A DNA stretch of 64,000 nt from Paramacrobiotus metropolitanus (GCF_019649055.1 NW_026570334.1:186001-250000), one strand, 5' to 3'; shown: positions 44,278 to 56,700, numbered from the stretch's first letter. Notes: generated by a model not told the origin, from the letters alone. Numbers and translations: made by a program.

Positions 44278-46929
44278 CTATACGTCATTCTGTCCAGCCT
44301 TATCAACCGCCTTGTCCAGTACGTCCGGTGGGACCGTACTGGACTTGTCCGATACGTCCGGTAGGACCGTATTGGACTTATGCTTTTTGCCCTTTGTGAC
44401 TTTCTCAGATTTTTCCCGTCCTGTAGTTATGCGGGTGAGCATGTCTTTTTCCGCCTCGTCTTCAGCAACTACGTCCTCTTCCAGGACTTGCTGGGCCGTA
44501 AGGGTTGCCTTAGGCTTCTTGGGCGTCTTCGGTTTCTTGGGCTTGTCCTTGGGCGCCGGGGCCACCTTTGGCCCTTCGGTCGCCGCTGGCTTGTCCGTAA
44601 CGGATGTCCTTTTTTCCATTTCCGCCGGGGCCAAAGTTGGGTCGATAGCGGCTAATGGCTGGTTTTGAAGCTTTGTCAGCGCCGGTGTCTCGAAATCCGG
44701 TTTGGCCTTTCGAGGTCGGCCTGGGCCACGCTTTACTGGTGGCTCTGGGTCTGATGTCTTTGAGACAGGTGGGCCATAGCCAGGGATTCGCAAAGTCTTT
44801 TGTTGCTCCGCCACAAGTTTCTTGGACGGGCCCTTTCCGGGCTTCTGCTTTTTCAGCAGCGTCTCAAGTTTGCTCTGGGCATGTGGGAGCTCTGCATCTT
44901 GTCCTGGCTCTGCCTTGTTATTGCACCTTTCCGACTCTGTGGGTTCAGGTTCTGCGTCGCCGCTCTTCTTCTTGGATGAGCGTGTTATTCTGCGACTCGG
45001 GCCGTCCGGGTTAAGGTACGGCTTAAGGCGATCGACACATACAGTGTGTTCTACACCGGTGTCCCGCTCTCGGATCCAGTAAGTATTCGGCTTAGGTATG
45101 CCGATGACAATGTAGACGCCTTCGAACTTATTTGGATTAGTCGGGTCGTCTACCATATTCTTCAGGGTGACCAAGTCCCGCTTCTTGAACTCGGCCTGCG
45201 ACTTCTTCTTGTTATAGATGGCCGCATCCCGTAGGAACCCTTCTTCGATCCGCGTTTTGGCAATTTCATGCGCCCGGTTCAGGCGCTGCTGCATCCTCTT
45301 GACATAACGTTCGTTAGTCGTAAAAGTTTCTGGGGCGTTGGTCCCAGCGAGGACGTCTTGCGGTATCGTCATTTCTCGTCCAAACAACATGTGGTATGGC
45401 GAGAATTCAGTGGTTGCGTGAACGGCACGGTTCATGCCGGAGATCACGTACGGTAGGGCCCGGTGCCAACGATGTTCGTCGCCGGCGCCGCCAAAGTTTC
45501 GGATTCCGTCCCAGATGGTTTGCATCTGGCGTTCGACTTGGCCTTGGCCCTCTGGATGATAAGCGGATCCGAAGGTCTGCTCGATGCCGAAGATTTTCGC
45601 CACTTTGGCGAAGGATTTTGCCGTGAAATGCGTGCCCCGGTCGGAGTGCATTGTATGTGGCATGCCGTACTTTAGTACGACTTCTTCGACAAAGAACTTC
45701 TCAAATTCCTTGGCCGAATTTGTCTTGGTCGGCCGGGCTATGGTGAACTTCGTCATTTGGTCGACCACCACAGCAATGTACCGGTATTTCTTTGTTTGGG
45801 TCACCGGTAGAGGTCCTTTAAAGTCAGCAAAGACGCGGTACCATGGCGCAACAGCTTCGGTCGGTTGCAGCATACCGTAGGTAGCTCGCCGCGGTACTTT
45901 GCCGAAGATGCACGTCTGACATCGATCGATGTAGTCGTGAATATCGCAGCTCATTCGGTCCCAGTAGTACCTGAGCTTGGCTGCTTCAATAGTCTTGCGG
46001 TATCCAAAATGGTTCCCTGTTTTGCCATCATGGAGGGACTGGATAATGTTTTTCCGCATGAACAGAGGGACAACGAATCTCCTTTCGAGTTTCGCATTGA
46101 TGTCGGTGAGTCGGTAGAGCACACCTTTGTCCATCTGGTAATGTTCAGGTAGTTTGGACCTCTTGTCCATTTCGCTTTGGTGTTCCAACTCATGGATTTT
46201 CTTGGCCAGAGTTGGGTCACGGTGTTGCATCCGTCGCAGTTCTTGCGCGGTGCGGTCCGTGACTTTTTCTGGACACGGTGGGACTTCGGGCTCTGGCTCT
46301 CCCGGTGTGGGCGCCGGTACATTGATCACCCTTATGTCCGCCGTGCTGAACTGGTCCCAATCTGTGATTGCGTTGCAATCGGGAAGGAGAGGCTTGTCCC
46401 ATTCATTTGCGGGTTCCTCGTCCGTGACTTGCAGCCTGCGCACCCTTATGATGCGTTCTGGAATCTCGTCTTTGTAATCCTCGAAGTTAGGGACTTGGTC
46501 CAACTCTTCATGTGGGCCTTTGTCATCGTCCCGTTCGAGTGGCCATCTGGACAATGCGTCAGCGTTGTCACAGAATGTGCCTGGTTTGTACTCAATGGTA
46601 ATGTCCCTTCCCTGTAAGGCGAGGGCCCATCGAGTAAGACGAGGGTTGATGCCGGGCCGGTTAGACTCGCATCTGAGCAGATTGGTTAGGGCTCTGTGGT
46701 CCGTCCTTACTGTGAAAGGTCCGTGGTCAATGTAATGCTTAAACTTTTGGACGGCCCACACTACGGCTAAACATTCCCATTCGGTCACGCCGTAGTTCTT
46801 CTCAGCTCCATGTAGGACACGGCTTGCGTAGGCGATTGTCCTCGAGTCCTGGCTGAGTATGGCTCCGATGCCAGCGCCACTTGCATCACATTCGATGGTG
46901 GTCTGTTTGGTCGCATCGAATTTGGCCAA
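44278..46929 (-). CDS. pol: pol of E4: RNase H and integrase (883 codons)
   Basis: It continues pol after a one-base loss near 46955 (four A instead of five). It contains the RNase H acidic residues, the integrase HX6HX29CX2C finger, the DD35E core and the AT-hook tail, all as in 5235-9047. The stop comes two codons earlier than in E1. There is no in-frame stop in this part. Met at 46929 is only the first Met after the break. Confidence 0.9.
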   Translation of the reverse strand: MAKFDATKQTTIECDASGAGIGAILSQDSRTIAYASRVLHGAEKNYGVTEWECLAVVWAVQKFKHYIDHGPFTVRTDHRALTNLLRCESNRPGINPRLTRWALALQGRDITIEYKPGTFCDNADALSRWPLERDDDKGPHEELDQVPNFEDYKDEIPERIIRVRRLQVTDEEPANEWDKPLLPDCNAITDWDQFSTADIRVINVPAPTPGEPEPEVPPCPEKVTDRTAQELRRMQHRDPTLAKKIHELEHQSEMDKRSKLPEHYQMDKGVLYRLTDINAKLERRFVVPLFMRKNIIQSLHDGKTGNHFGYRKTIEAAKLRYYWDRMSCDIHDYIDRCQTCIFGKVPRRATYGMLQPTEAVAPWYRVFADFKGPLPVTQTKKYRYIAVVVDQMTKFTIARPTKTNSAKEFEKFFVEEVVLKYGMPHTMHSDRGTHFTAKSFAKVAKIFGIEQTFGSAYHPEGQGQVERQMQTIWDGIRNFGGAGDEHRWHRALPYVISGMNRAVHATTEFSPYHMLFGREMTIPQDVLAGTNAPETFTTNERYVKRMQQRLNRAHEIAKTRIEEGFLRDAAIYNKKKSQAEFKKRDLVTLKNMVDDPTNPNKFEGVYIVIGIPKPNTYWIRERDTGVEHTVCVDRLKPYLNPDGPSRRITRSSKKKSGDAEPEPTESERCNNKAEPGQDAELPHAQSKLETLLKKQKPGKGPSKKLVAEQQKTLRIPGYGPPVSKTSDPEPPVKRGPGRPRKAKPDFETPALTKLQNQPLAAIDPTLAPAEMEKRTSVTDKPAATEGPKVAPAPKDKPKKPKTPKKPKATLTAQQVLEEDVVAEDEAEKDMLTRITTGREKSEKVTKGKKHKSNTVLPDVSDKSSTVPPDVLDKAVDKAGQNDV

Positions 46930-46943
46930 TATTTGGGCTTCCG

Positions 46944-48287
46944 TTAGGGCCTTTTGATTTCGTTGAACTCACCGGTGTGGGCGTCGGTCCAGTCGTTTTT
47001 CACTGAACTTTCCTTCCGCAGTAGTTCATACATCTTGGAAGTCTTCTGGGCGTAGCCCAGAATGAACTTCCGGTAGTAGTTAGCGAGTCCAAGGAACGAG
47101 CGAAGTTGACGCTCGGTCTTGGGCGGTAGTTTCTCGGCGATGGCCGCTACCTTCTCGGGATCGGTATGGACACCGTCCTTGCTGAGGATGTGTCCAAGGA
47201 ATTGGAGTTTTTCCATTCCAAATTCGCATTTCGACGGTTTTATTGTGAATCCGGCGTCTCTGAGGCAGAGGAGCGTGTTTCTGAACGCCTTCCTGAATTC
47301 CTCGAATGTCTTGCCGAAGAATATCACGTCGTCGATGTATGCGAAGACGCCGCCTTGTTTGCGTGCTGGCGCCATAATCTTGTCCATTGTCATTTGGAAT
47401 GTGGCTGGCCCGTTGCAGACGCCAAACGGCATTCGTTTGAACCGGAACATCCCTTCTGGAGTCACGAAGGTAGTGTAGTCCATCGACGCTGGATCCATGG
47501 GGATTTGCCAGAATCCGGACTGACAATCTACCTTGCCGTAATAGGCGTTGCCTGCACATTGATCCAGAAGTTCGTCTGGATTGGGCAATGGGTAGTTGTT
47601 CTTTTTGGTCACCGAGTTCAGCTTTATGTAATTTATGCAGAACCGGGTGCCCATGGTCCCGTCGCCGTTTTTCTTCGAGGCGAGGACCACTGGGAAACTC
47701 CACGCTGCCATGGACGGTTTAATTACGCCTTGGTCGAACATTTCTTGGACGTGCTTATTGATGAACTCTCGTCCCTTCCAACTCGTTCGGGTTGGGTTCA
47801 TTTTAATTGGTGCAGCGTCGCCAACTTCTATGACGTGGGTCACTCCTTTAACGTCGCCGTAAGGCTTTTTGGACGTTGGGAATATGGCCCGGAGTTCCCA
47901 TAAGTCCTGACGGAGTAGAGCGGTCTGCTCTTCGGTCAGGTGATCGCCGAAGTGTGCATTAGTGATGTGAGCGCGGATTTCGCGTTCCACTTCAGGATCT
48001 TCCTCTCCGGTTTGGAGGGAATTGATCTTGGCATAATCTTCATCCGAGATTTCCTCGTATGGCTCCACTTGGCCCATGTTAATTCCTTTCCGGAGTATAT
48101 GGGGCTCTTTGGAGTAGTTTGACACCAATATGGTGAAACTGTTGCCATTATGCTGGACTGGTCCGTCGAGCATGGCCAGACTCCGTTTGGTGTCTTGGCT
48201 TCCGAGGTACATAAGTTTCTGTCTCGGATCGACAGGATAATCAATGCTGACTTGGACCGGGGTAATGGACTCCGGTGGGAGTTCCAC
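46944..48287 (-). CDS. pol: pol of E4: pre-RT module and reverse transcriptase
   Basis: It contains the second pre-RT module with an undamaged Ile-Leu-Arg-Lys-Gly, then the RT domain with the YIDD box at plus-strand 47328-47339 and the RT-RNase H connection. It is limited upstream by a one-base loss near 48290 and downstream by the loss near 46955. E1 is open across both places, so this is a fragment of one long pol. Confidence 0.88.
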   Translation of the reverse strand: MELPPESITPVQVSIDYPVDPRQKLMYLGSQDTKRSLAMLDGPVQHNGNSFTILVSNYSKEPHILRKGINMGQVEPYEEISDEDYAKINSLQTGEEDPEVEREIRAHITNAHFGDHLTEEQTALLRQDLWELRAIFPTSKKPYGDVKGVTHVIEVGDAAPIKMNPTRTSWKGREFINKHVQEMFDQGVIKPSMAAWSFPVVLASKKNGDGTMGTRFCINYIKLNSVTKKNNYPLPNPDELLDQCAGNAYYGKVDCQSGFWQIPMDPASMDYTTFVTPEGMFRFKRMPFGVCNGPATFQMTMDKIMAPARKQGGVFAYIDDVIFFGKTFEEFRKAFRNTLLCLRDAGFTIKPSKCEFGMEKLQFLGHILSKDGVHTDPEKVAAIAEKLPPKTERQLRSFLGLANYYRKFILGYAQKTSKMYELLRKESSVKNDWTDAHTGEFNEIKRP

Positions 48288-50943
48288 TTTACAGTTGCCC
48301 GGACCATAGCATGGTCGTTAATGGTGCGGTACCGATTTGGATTGTTCCCCGCCGCTTTTGGCCATGGTAAGGCGTCGGCGTTGGGAATTGACCAATCTAC
48401 GCCGTCCTCCTTGATGTCTGGCTCATATATGTCGCTATAGTACATATGGACAACTTTTGCACCTTTGCGGAGGATTTGGTCGCGTCGGGACTTATTTTGG
48501 ACCTGAATCCACGCGTGTTCGCTGTTTCGAGTTTGGACCTCTGCTTCGATCGGTATGACCAAGCGGTGTGGTCGTCTCAGCGATTTAAAGTGGATTGGCC
48601 GTCCCGGGTCCATAGTCCGATAGGACCGGACCTTAATCCAGCAGGTTGAGTAAGCTGGTAGGTGTACCGCTGATGAACGAAAACGACTTCTTTCTCCTCC
48701 TTTAAAACGTCGGTTGGACGTTCGGTCCGCAATTTGCGGATTACCGGTGCTTCGGCTCGGAGTTGAAGAATTTCTGTGTCCTCTTCGTCATCACTCGACT
48801 CCTCCGATGATTGGTTATCGGAGTCCGTGTCCGGTGAGTCGCTTGAGCTTTGGACGTCCGAATCGGTAGACTCGGGTTTGTCGTCCTGCTCAGGTTTTGG
48901 CTTGCCTTTGTCCTCGTTAGAGGTTGGCACGCCGCCGGCCACTGTTGGTGCCGGTTTGGTCACGAGATCCATTTCTTGGATCCCTAGCGCTCCGGTTGCG
49001 ATTTCCTGTTTTTCAGGTGCGTCCGGTTCCGCCAAAGTGGTTGGACGGCTCCCGTTAGGGAGTGGCGAGGCTGGTCGGCCTTTTGCCCAACGTTGAGTCG
49101 AACGGGTTTGTATGGCCCGTATTACCGCTTCAACGCCGTCTCCACATAGAGGACAAGTCAATTGGACTTCCTCTGATGAAGGGTCCTGCTCATTCTGGCT
49201 GGTGTCCCTTCGATGGCCTCCCTGTTCCGGGTGTGGGCCATCAATGAAGCGCACTTTTGTCGCTATATGCGGTGCAGCTTCCGGCAATGGTTCCGGTATA
49301 ATCCTGACGTTAGTCAGGCTCAGGTCATACTTTGGCCATATGCTGACGGTTAAGCCAGGGTGTTTGGCCACTTGTCTTCGAAGTTTTATGATATCATCGA
49401 AGAGATCCGTGCACATCTTTTGAAGGGCTTTCGGCATTTCCATGTGGTACTCCCTGTATTCCCACACTAGGGCTAGACGTTCGTCCTCCCATAATGCTCC
49501 TTCTTGAACCAAATCGTCCAATTCTTGGGCGAATGGTCCGTATTGTTCGGCAATTTGCGGCCACGTTAGTGGTTCGTCTTTTTCTTCAAGCCAGCCCTCT
49601 TCTAGAGCAAGGAGTCGGTTAACGCGGTATTCCAGGAAATTTCTTACTCCTGTGAACCAAGTTTTATAGCGCTGGACCAGGTTCTCCTTAATTTCTCTGT
49701 CAGGCACCGGCCGTTGGTCCGGTGCCTCTGGTATCGGGATAGTCTTTACTATCCCGTGATTTGGCTTGGGTATGCCTGCACGGAATTGGGTCATGTAACG
49801 CTCGATTGCGTTATGGACGCGCAGCTCCCATATGAGGCTTTCAATGGTGTCCAGGCATTCCCAACAGGTGAAAGTTCGAACAGTCGGTTCGCGAAGCCGA
49901 TTTATCCGCACCTCATTGTCGGGTCCCGGTGCCTCTGGTATCGGGATAGACTTTACCGCGTCCCAAACGATTTCTTCGTTTGGCTTGAGGATGAACGTAA
50001 ACTTGGAGTGGTGATAGTCACAGCCAAGTAGTACGTGCACGTCCGTTAACGTCGGTTGGACGAAGAACGTGTGGTGGCTCTTGTATCCCTGCAGTGTCAC
50101 CGGTACGGTGCAGCAGTGGGAGACCACAAAGGCGGTTTGTCCGCCAACACCGAGGATTTTGGTGTTCCGTCCTAATGGCTCTGTTTTGATGCCATTGGCG
50201 GTGCAGAATTGCTGGCTGATGAGGGATGTCTCCGCTCCAGTGTCCAGCATAGCGAGCGTGTGGACTGGTCCATTTTGGACTTTGTGCGTCCATGCTCTGA
50301 CAGTCTTCGGTTTGCGGTTTTCGTCAAGGCCAACTGTCACTTCCCGCATCACCGGTACAATGGGGATTAGCGACACTGGTCCTGGATCGTCAGGAGCATA
50401 CTGAGGTGATAGAGACTCCCGTTGGACAGACTCTTCCTGTGGTGATGTTTCCGCAACCCGTAGGGTGGAAAACATGCTTTTGGTATTAAGGAAGGTCCGT
50501 GAGCTGTTTATGGTTCGCACCGTTGGTGTGGTGCCGAGGGGTTGTCCACCGATCTGGGGCCAGCAGGTACGGGGACTTTACGCCTCAAGAGGTTCGGCTA
50601 TCCAATCTTTTAGGGATCCGACCTCGCTGTCCGTATCTTGTACGGAGCATCCGTCCGGTGCACTGTCGGAGGAGGTATCTGACGCCGATTGTGGGTACGT
50701 CATGTTCGTGGTGCGACGTCTCGCTTTGCCACGTGTTCGGTTGGCCTTAGGGGTTGAGGCTCCGAATTTTGGGGATCGGTTGGCCTTAGGGTTAGTTGAG
50801 GCTCCGAAAATCGACTTGGTCGCTTGCAATACGACTGTCGGCCTGGCATCACTTTTAGAGCCAGGTGGCTCGAGCGCTGGTTTGCCGCTGAGCCTGGATC
50901 CACTGGTGGGCTGTTGAGCCATAGGGGTTAATTTGGGATCCAT
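48288..50943 (-). pseudogene. pol: pol of E4: protease and acidic spacer, one stop and one slip
   Basis: ATG 50943 corresponds to 2366 of E1. A C-to-A change makes a TAA at 50578-50580, where E1 has Ser. The frame then continues (50520-48665) with the protease motif Leu-Asp-Thr-Gly-Ala-Glu, the two IPIPEAPG peptides and the acidic tract, uninterrupted where E1 is shifted. A one-base loss near 48660 moves the first pre-RT module to another frame (48613-48290). Confidence 0.8.
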
Positions 50944-51010
50944 GTAGGGATTAGTTAAGTACGGATTAGTAATGGTGTGGGTTATGTCCGGCGGTTTCGG
51001 TTCCGGTCTT

Positions 51011-51054
51011 AGGTCGGGTGAGTTGCCGATACTCCCCGACCTTAGGCGTTTCCC
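51011..51054 (-). promoter_or_regulatory. -1 frameshift signal of E4
   Basis: GGGAAAC at plus-strand 51054-51048 on the minus strand, the same 5-nt spacer, and the 8-bp AGGTCGGG/CCCGACCT stem (51042-51011) with the inner 4-bp stem. It is identical to 2255-2298 of E1. The gag stop and the open -1 frame are also the same. Confidence 0.85.
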
Positions 51055-52334
51055 GCGGTTGGGCTGACCCGGCTAGGGCCGCCGCCGCCGTTGCCATTTG
51101 GCTTCACCAGCTGGTCCGGTATGGGTGGTAGCGCTGCCCTTTCGTTGGCTGGCGTCTGGTATCCCTGTTTTGGACCGTTCTGCCGGTTGCCGCCACCTGA
51201 CCCACTTCCTGAGCCGGTGGATTGCCTTCGGCTGCCATTCCCCCCACTACCACGTGGTGGTCTGGGTTGTTTGGGTGGCACTAAGCCGAGGCGGTTAGGA
51301 TTGGCTGACCCGGTAGGGTAGCCTTTTTGATAGCGATTTCGCCAATCCAAATACCATTTCCGGTTTGGATTTTCGCCATATGGCCTGTTCGCGTAGCCAC
51401 AGCCCTCGGTTGGGTGGTTTCCCCATAGGCAGTGGTTGCAGGTGATAATACCGTCTTTGGCCCATCGTTCGAACATGCGCTCGACTCTGTCGATATACAT
51501 GTCTTCTTGTCTGCGGGCCTCTTCGGGGCTCAGAGTCTGGCGTTGGCCGCTCTGGCCTCCTGGGCTTCGGTTTTGTCCTCCAGGGCTGTTGCCGCTTTGG
51601 TTTCCACTAAAGCTGGCGTTTTGGCCCTTGGAGAGCTTGCCCTTTGGTCCTCCGCCGCTATTGCCCTGGCCGTAGCTATAGTTGCCCTGGTTCCGGGCCT
51701 GGCCATAGCCGCCACTGCCGCCGTTGGGCGGTGTAGACCCACGTTGTGGGGAGGCTAAGTTCAATGCCGCGATGGCGGCGTATGTTGCCTCTATTTGGGC
51801 TTGTGTAGCCTGCGGGGGATAAAGTGCCGGTTGTTGCGGTACGACTTGGGCTTGTGGCGTTTGTATGGCCGTTCGGATGGTTGGGTATCCGCGGCCCGCC
51901 TTCCCTTCGTACTCCGGCTTTCCCATTGTGTATTGCCGGACGTAGTCCCGGAATTCTGCCGGTGACTTCGGTATCCGGATGTCCAGAGCGCGGCGCAGTT
52001 CTGGCTCTTTGACGTTCTCCCTCAGGAAGTGGAGGGTCATTGTGTCGTCCAAGCCAGCGCGCGTCTGGAGAGTCAGCATGGCGTCGTAATACTGCTCTGG
52101 GGTTTCGGTCAGGTGCTGGTAGTACCGATGTGTGATTTCTCCCATGGCAGTGGCCTGCTGATTATCGTCGCCATATCGAGTGGCAAACTTTTGGAGCCAC
52201 TCTTCCACTGGCCAGCCGTCCTCGTCTTCGCGATTGGCTTGGCCAGTGTACCATTCTTTTACAGGGTCCGATAGGGCCATGTAAATGCGGCTCATAAAGT
52301 CCGGATCTGGTTTGTTCAGATCGGACGACTGCTT
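51042..52334 (-). CDS. gag: gag of E4, N-terminal part missing, otherwise open
   Basis: The frame is open from the junction at 52334 to the stop at 51042. It holds most of the capsid-like helical region, the Gly/Gln/Asn-rich region, and the CX2CX4HX4C knuckle (plus-strand 51399-51440). The Pro/Gln-rich first 320 codons or so are lost to the E5 junction. First Met is at 52295. It has sense codons where E1 has its two stops. Confidence 0.87.
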   Translation of the reverse strand, partial: KQSSDLNKPDPDFMSRIYMALSDPVKEWYTGQANREDEDGWPVEEWLQKFATRYGDDNQQATAMGEITHRYYQHLTETPEQYYDAMLTLQTRAGLDDTMTLHFLRENVKEPELRRALDIRIPKSPAEFRDYVRQYTMGKPEYEGKAGRGYPTIRTAIQTPQAQVVPQQPALYPPQATQAQIEATYAAIAALNLASPQRGSTPPNGGSGGYGQARNQGNYSYGQGNSGGGPKGKLSKGQNASFSGNQSGNSPGGQNRSPGGQSGQRQTLSPEEARRQEDMYIDRVERMFERWAKDGIITCNHCLWGNHPTEGCGYANRPYGENPNRKWYLDWRNRYQKGYPTGSANPNRLGLVPPKQPRPPRGSGGNGSRRQSTGSGSGSGGGNRQNGPKQGYQTPANERAALPPIPDQLVKPNGNGGGGPSRVSPTAGNA

Positions 52335-53753
52335 CTCCTCGTGAATGCAGCAGTAGCCGGCAGCCAGCCAAGCTCAACATCGGACCAAACGATCCGACAT
52401 TATCCTCATGGCCGCACTGGCCCACCTCAACCAATTTTGTATGGCGGCCTACCGACCACTTCGGCAAACCAGCCAGTTTTTACAACTGCGGCAGTCGGGC
52501 CAACGGTCACGACTACACCGGTCCATACTGGACCGCGGCCACAGTTTACACCGCCGCCATACTACAACCCACACTATGGATATCCACCGTACCCTGCGCC
52601 TGGACCCTCAAACCAGCCGCAGCCGGACATAAACCCATGGCGATACCCACCACCGTGGACGTATCCGCCTACACCTCATGGATATCCACCGCCTTATGGC
52701 GGATATGGAGCATACGGCCAACCGCCGTATAGCCCACCTTCAGCGGCACAACCTGACCCAACGGGCCAGGCGCCGTCTGATTCATCTATTGAGCCTCCAC
52801 GAGCGGGACCGGAAGCCTACCAAATTCCAGCGCCGCCGGAAACCCAGCCAAGCACATCACGGCTTGACCAGCCTGGTGATTACCCATTACGGGTATTCGT
52901 AAATGGACGGCTCACCATTTACAACCAGCCAGAAGAGGTTCCACCGGAATTAGCGGCCCAACTTGGCCTAACTGAACCGGCACCGGCAGCACAACCACCA
53001 CTGAACCCAGTGTGTGTAATAAGGCGTGACCAGACTGTCCCACCGACAGAATCTGTGTCTTCGCCAGAGCCGGAAGACGAAGGGGACGTCCAATGGGACC
53101 CAACTACCCCACCATTGCGGATTGAATCCCCTCACTGAACCTCTGGCCGACGGCCGGACTCCACTCTACCAACTTCAGGACAATCTGAAGGAAGTAGAGA
53201 ACGCCATCCAGGAATTGGAGGCCATGATTCGAGAATTGGACAGGCACAGCCCTCACTACCGTGAGATGGCTCAGCGCATCATTCTCGATCAAGACGAGTT
53301 CCGGCGCCTCGCTCATGAACTTAGTGAGGAAATAGCGACCCGCCAAGCTCAAAACGAGATATTTCCTTTGCATGACCAAACTGGTCAGGCACTGCTGGCG
53401 GCATCTCGCAGGCTGAGAGACCAGCTGGAACAGTATCGGACGGAAAGACAGCTGAGGACCGAAGGATCCGCAGCACCAACACGTCCGCCACCAGCACCAT
53501 CAGCACCACCCCCACCATTGAACCCAACAGTCGTAGTTACCGCTACGACAGGGGAATCTTTCGCGCCACCAGTGGCCCAGCCTACGTCTACCGACGAGGC
53601 AATGCTGACGGCCACTGGATTGGAACCGCGAGAACCAGCATCTTCTCCGTATGACCTAAGGGCTTACCCAGACATACCTCCCTTGGAGCGTGAACTCCAC
53701 GCCGCGGAACGCCTCGAAGAGGAAATCCGTAAGGTTATCAGTAGCCTGAAGGA
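52335..53753 (+). pseudogene. ORF-AB of E5, N-terminal part, two one-base changes
   Basis: Open from the junction to 53138, with the Pro/Tyr tract (about 52555-52735). An extra T near 53132 shifts the frame. The coiled-coil part then reads to about 53745, where one base fewer than in E3 again shifts it. E4 lacks the T insertion, so that change is private to E5. Confidence 0.78.
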
Positions 53754-56700
53754 GTGGATATTGCCACTTTACGGAGAAAAGTCGCGTTGGACCTGGAATT
53801 CCAACGCGTCCTGGAATACATAACCAGGATTAGACGGGCCATGCTTCGGTTTATGGATAAGCCGTTGGATACGGCCAACGACGCACCATCATTGCGCGAT
53901 TTCCGTAACCGGCAGTATCAGCTTGGCCTGATCGACGAAGCACTTAGGCGCGTGTTACCCAAACCCCGATCGGGGCAGCCAACACGCGTCGGACAAACCG
54001 GACTTCTCATACCGACACGGTCCTCAACACGCCAACCGGCAGAAGAATTGAGGATGCGAGTCTCGAGAATTATGCGGATCTCGGCTGAACGATTTGCAGC
54101 CGGACCAGCACTTAGTCGACCAGCCAGCGCGTCGGACACAGAAACCGATAGCGACATCGAGTGGCTCGACTTACCAGATCCAACCCCTGTACCAGGACTT
54201 ACAGCTCCGCCTGATCACCTGGTCGCGCCAGAACGACAGGTCCACCCGAGGCCAACTTCATTGGCGCCGCCACCAGCCATAGCGGAACGCCTGGAATCGA
54301 TCATGCGGGGCAACGTTACGCGAGGCAGAACGGCCTACGCGGACGACTTCCCGCTACTAAACCAGCCGGATGACGACAATCGACCGGCCCCTCGGACTTT
54401 ACGTCAGCAATGGGATGATGAACAGGCAGCAGCGAACCAACGGTTACGCGAAGCTGACACTGGGCCCATGCAAATGACGGTTGTCCAAGCACTGAGCATT
54501 CGGCACCTTATCAGCGATGCTGGAGATGTCGAACGCCGCATAACCAACCGGATCCAAGAACTCAGCATGTTCGACCCAGAAGCGGTCAGGCTGACGGAAC
54601 AGCAACAGAGCTTGGCCCAACGGGTGGCTCTGCTTAAAGGTCTTACTTCTAACCATACGATGCCTACCGGCCCATCGTTAACGGTTATGGACCACACCAC
54701 AAAATGGATCCGAGAATTTATCGAAGATTACTGGAAAGTCCCACGTCCGCCAACGGCGGCACGCTCGAGTGACTTCGATCCAGTAAACGAATGGCGACCA
54801 TCACCGGTGTCTGCGCCAACACCTTTGGCCCTGACATATGTACCGGCCGCCTCAACATCAGTTGGACAACCAACTCCAGCTGAATTGGCCCAGGCCCTAA
54901 CGGTGCCTGGTCCAACATCTGACCAACTTATGGACACCGCTGGAACCGCTATAGCGGGCAACAGTACAGAAGTCCAACAGCAGGACGTCGAAATGGACGT
55001 AGCCCTGCAGGACAAAACTCTGGAACTCTCGCCAGAGAAGTCGGCCGAAACGGAGCCAACACCAGTCCAACCGGCTGGTGAACCTACAAGTCCAATGGCT
55101 GTTGATGCGCCAACGGCGTCATCACAGCCTACACCGAAGCCAATTGAAGGCGACACATCAAGTGGAACCCTCGTTGTCCGGCCAACGCCTAGGAAATCGA
55201 CAGAAGGACGGCCAGAACCGGCCACTCCTGCCACAACAAGTGGCCCACGGTCGCCTAGATTCGAGAAGAAGAAGAGGACTCCTCCGGAAGCGGAAGAGCC
55301 TCCTTCACAGCGGTCACTCCCACCTTGGCGAGGACCAAGGGAGAACTTGGAGTTGAACCGACCACCCAGGTCCACTCCACCAGCGTTGAGTGACCCAGTA
55401 AGGGACTCAGACACTTCTGGCCCTACCAGGCCAGGTCGGTCCATACTCAAGCCAAAGAAGGCGGAACCACCGACTTTGGTACTTCGTGGCCTACCAACCA
55501 AGAAGAGGAAGTCGCCGCCGAAGAACTTTCCTGGCAAGGGACACGTGCTTTCCCCACCGGAAGCACCAAAGATTCCGTCAGGAACGACACAGCCATTGCG
55601 GGACGAACCTCCAACGAGGCATCGTATCCGATTGACTCAAACGGAGTCATGGGATGACCCGCACAACCGACTTGTAAGCGAGATCATAGAACTTGATCTA
55701 CGCTTAAATCTGACTGAGGAAGATATGCGCCAGCGACTACGCGCCGGCGATCCTACACTAACGGACCGAGAGATTGACCGCATCAACCGCGGCTGCCAAC
55801 AGATGGTCCAAGGACGTACAATCCTTATCAGAAAACTGATGGCCATGCGAAGTAAAAGCCAGGCCCTTCGCCAACGCAAGTTGCCTAGCGAAATCATCGA
55901 GCATGCCATCTACATCCGTGGCCCTCACATTAACCCAAGGGCATGGACAGTTGAACCCCGCCCACGACCAGGCCAGCCAGTGGAAGACGAACTTCCACCG
56001 GAAGAAGCAGAAAGTGAGGACGAACGTCCTCAACTGCCAGCGGCCTTCTGGGGCGTCTCCTCCAGCGAGGAGTCGGAGATCGAGGAAGACTTGGACGAAA
56101 ACGTCCAAAGGGCGTTATATGAGACTAGTCAGGTCCGGCTACCTTCAACGAAGGAATCGCCACGCCGAAGTCGATCCCCATCAAAGAGGACTTCTCCTGG
56201 ACGCGCCACATCAACCCCGGCGCGAATGCCCAGTATGCCGGCCATCGAACCGGCGCCTGCCAGGTTCACACCGAGCCGGCCAGGCAAGTCCCCGACCAAA
56301 GAGAGGATGGACACAACACCTCCCCCAGAGCCAACGATGACCATTACTGTAGAACGAATCGCAGCACCTACGGTGTCTGCAGATTCAACACTCGAACCAG
56401 TAACGGTCACGGTAACGACCCCTGCACCAGTGCCCGCAAAATCGGCCAGAATGACGGTGCGGATAACTCCGGCTGTCTCGGCCCAACAAGTGGAAGCCGA
56501 CGCGGCCTTGATGCCCATGAGTGCTCTCACTCCTATCGAGCAGAGACACTTATTGATCCATGCTGACCATAATGAACGACGGCAATATCCGTTCCTGCTC
56601 GCAAAGAGACAGGAGGCCAAGGAGCAGAATCGTATGGAAGAATACGACATGATAACCGAAATGCTCCGATCCTTGGTCCTACGGATGATAGACGATTACC

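Larger units (their letters stand above)
32812..52334 (-). mobile_element. Copy E4: longest minus-strand copy, gag 5'-truncated
   Basis: In element sense: gag from the capsid region (52334), frameshift signal, pol, ORF-AB, ORF-C with a large deletion, terminal region ending at 32812. The outer end reads ...CGCGTGCA on the minus strand, compatible with the CA end of an LTR. The 5' end is lost at a blunt junction (52334/52335) with E5, at the position equal to 975 in E1 gag. Pol and ORF-AB are close to E1/E5 but carry their own stops, indels and deletions. Confidence 0.87.
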
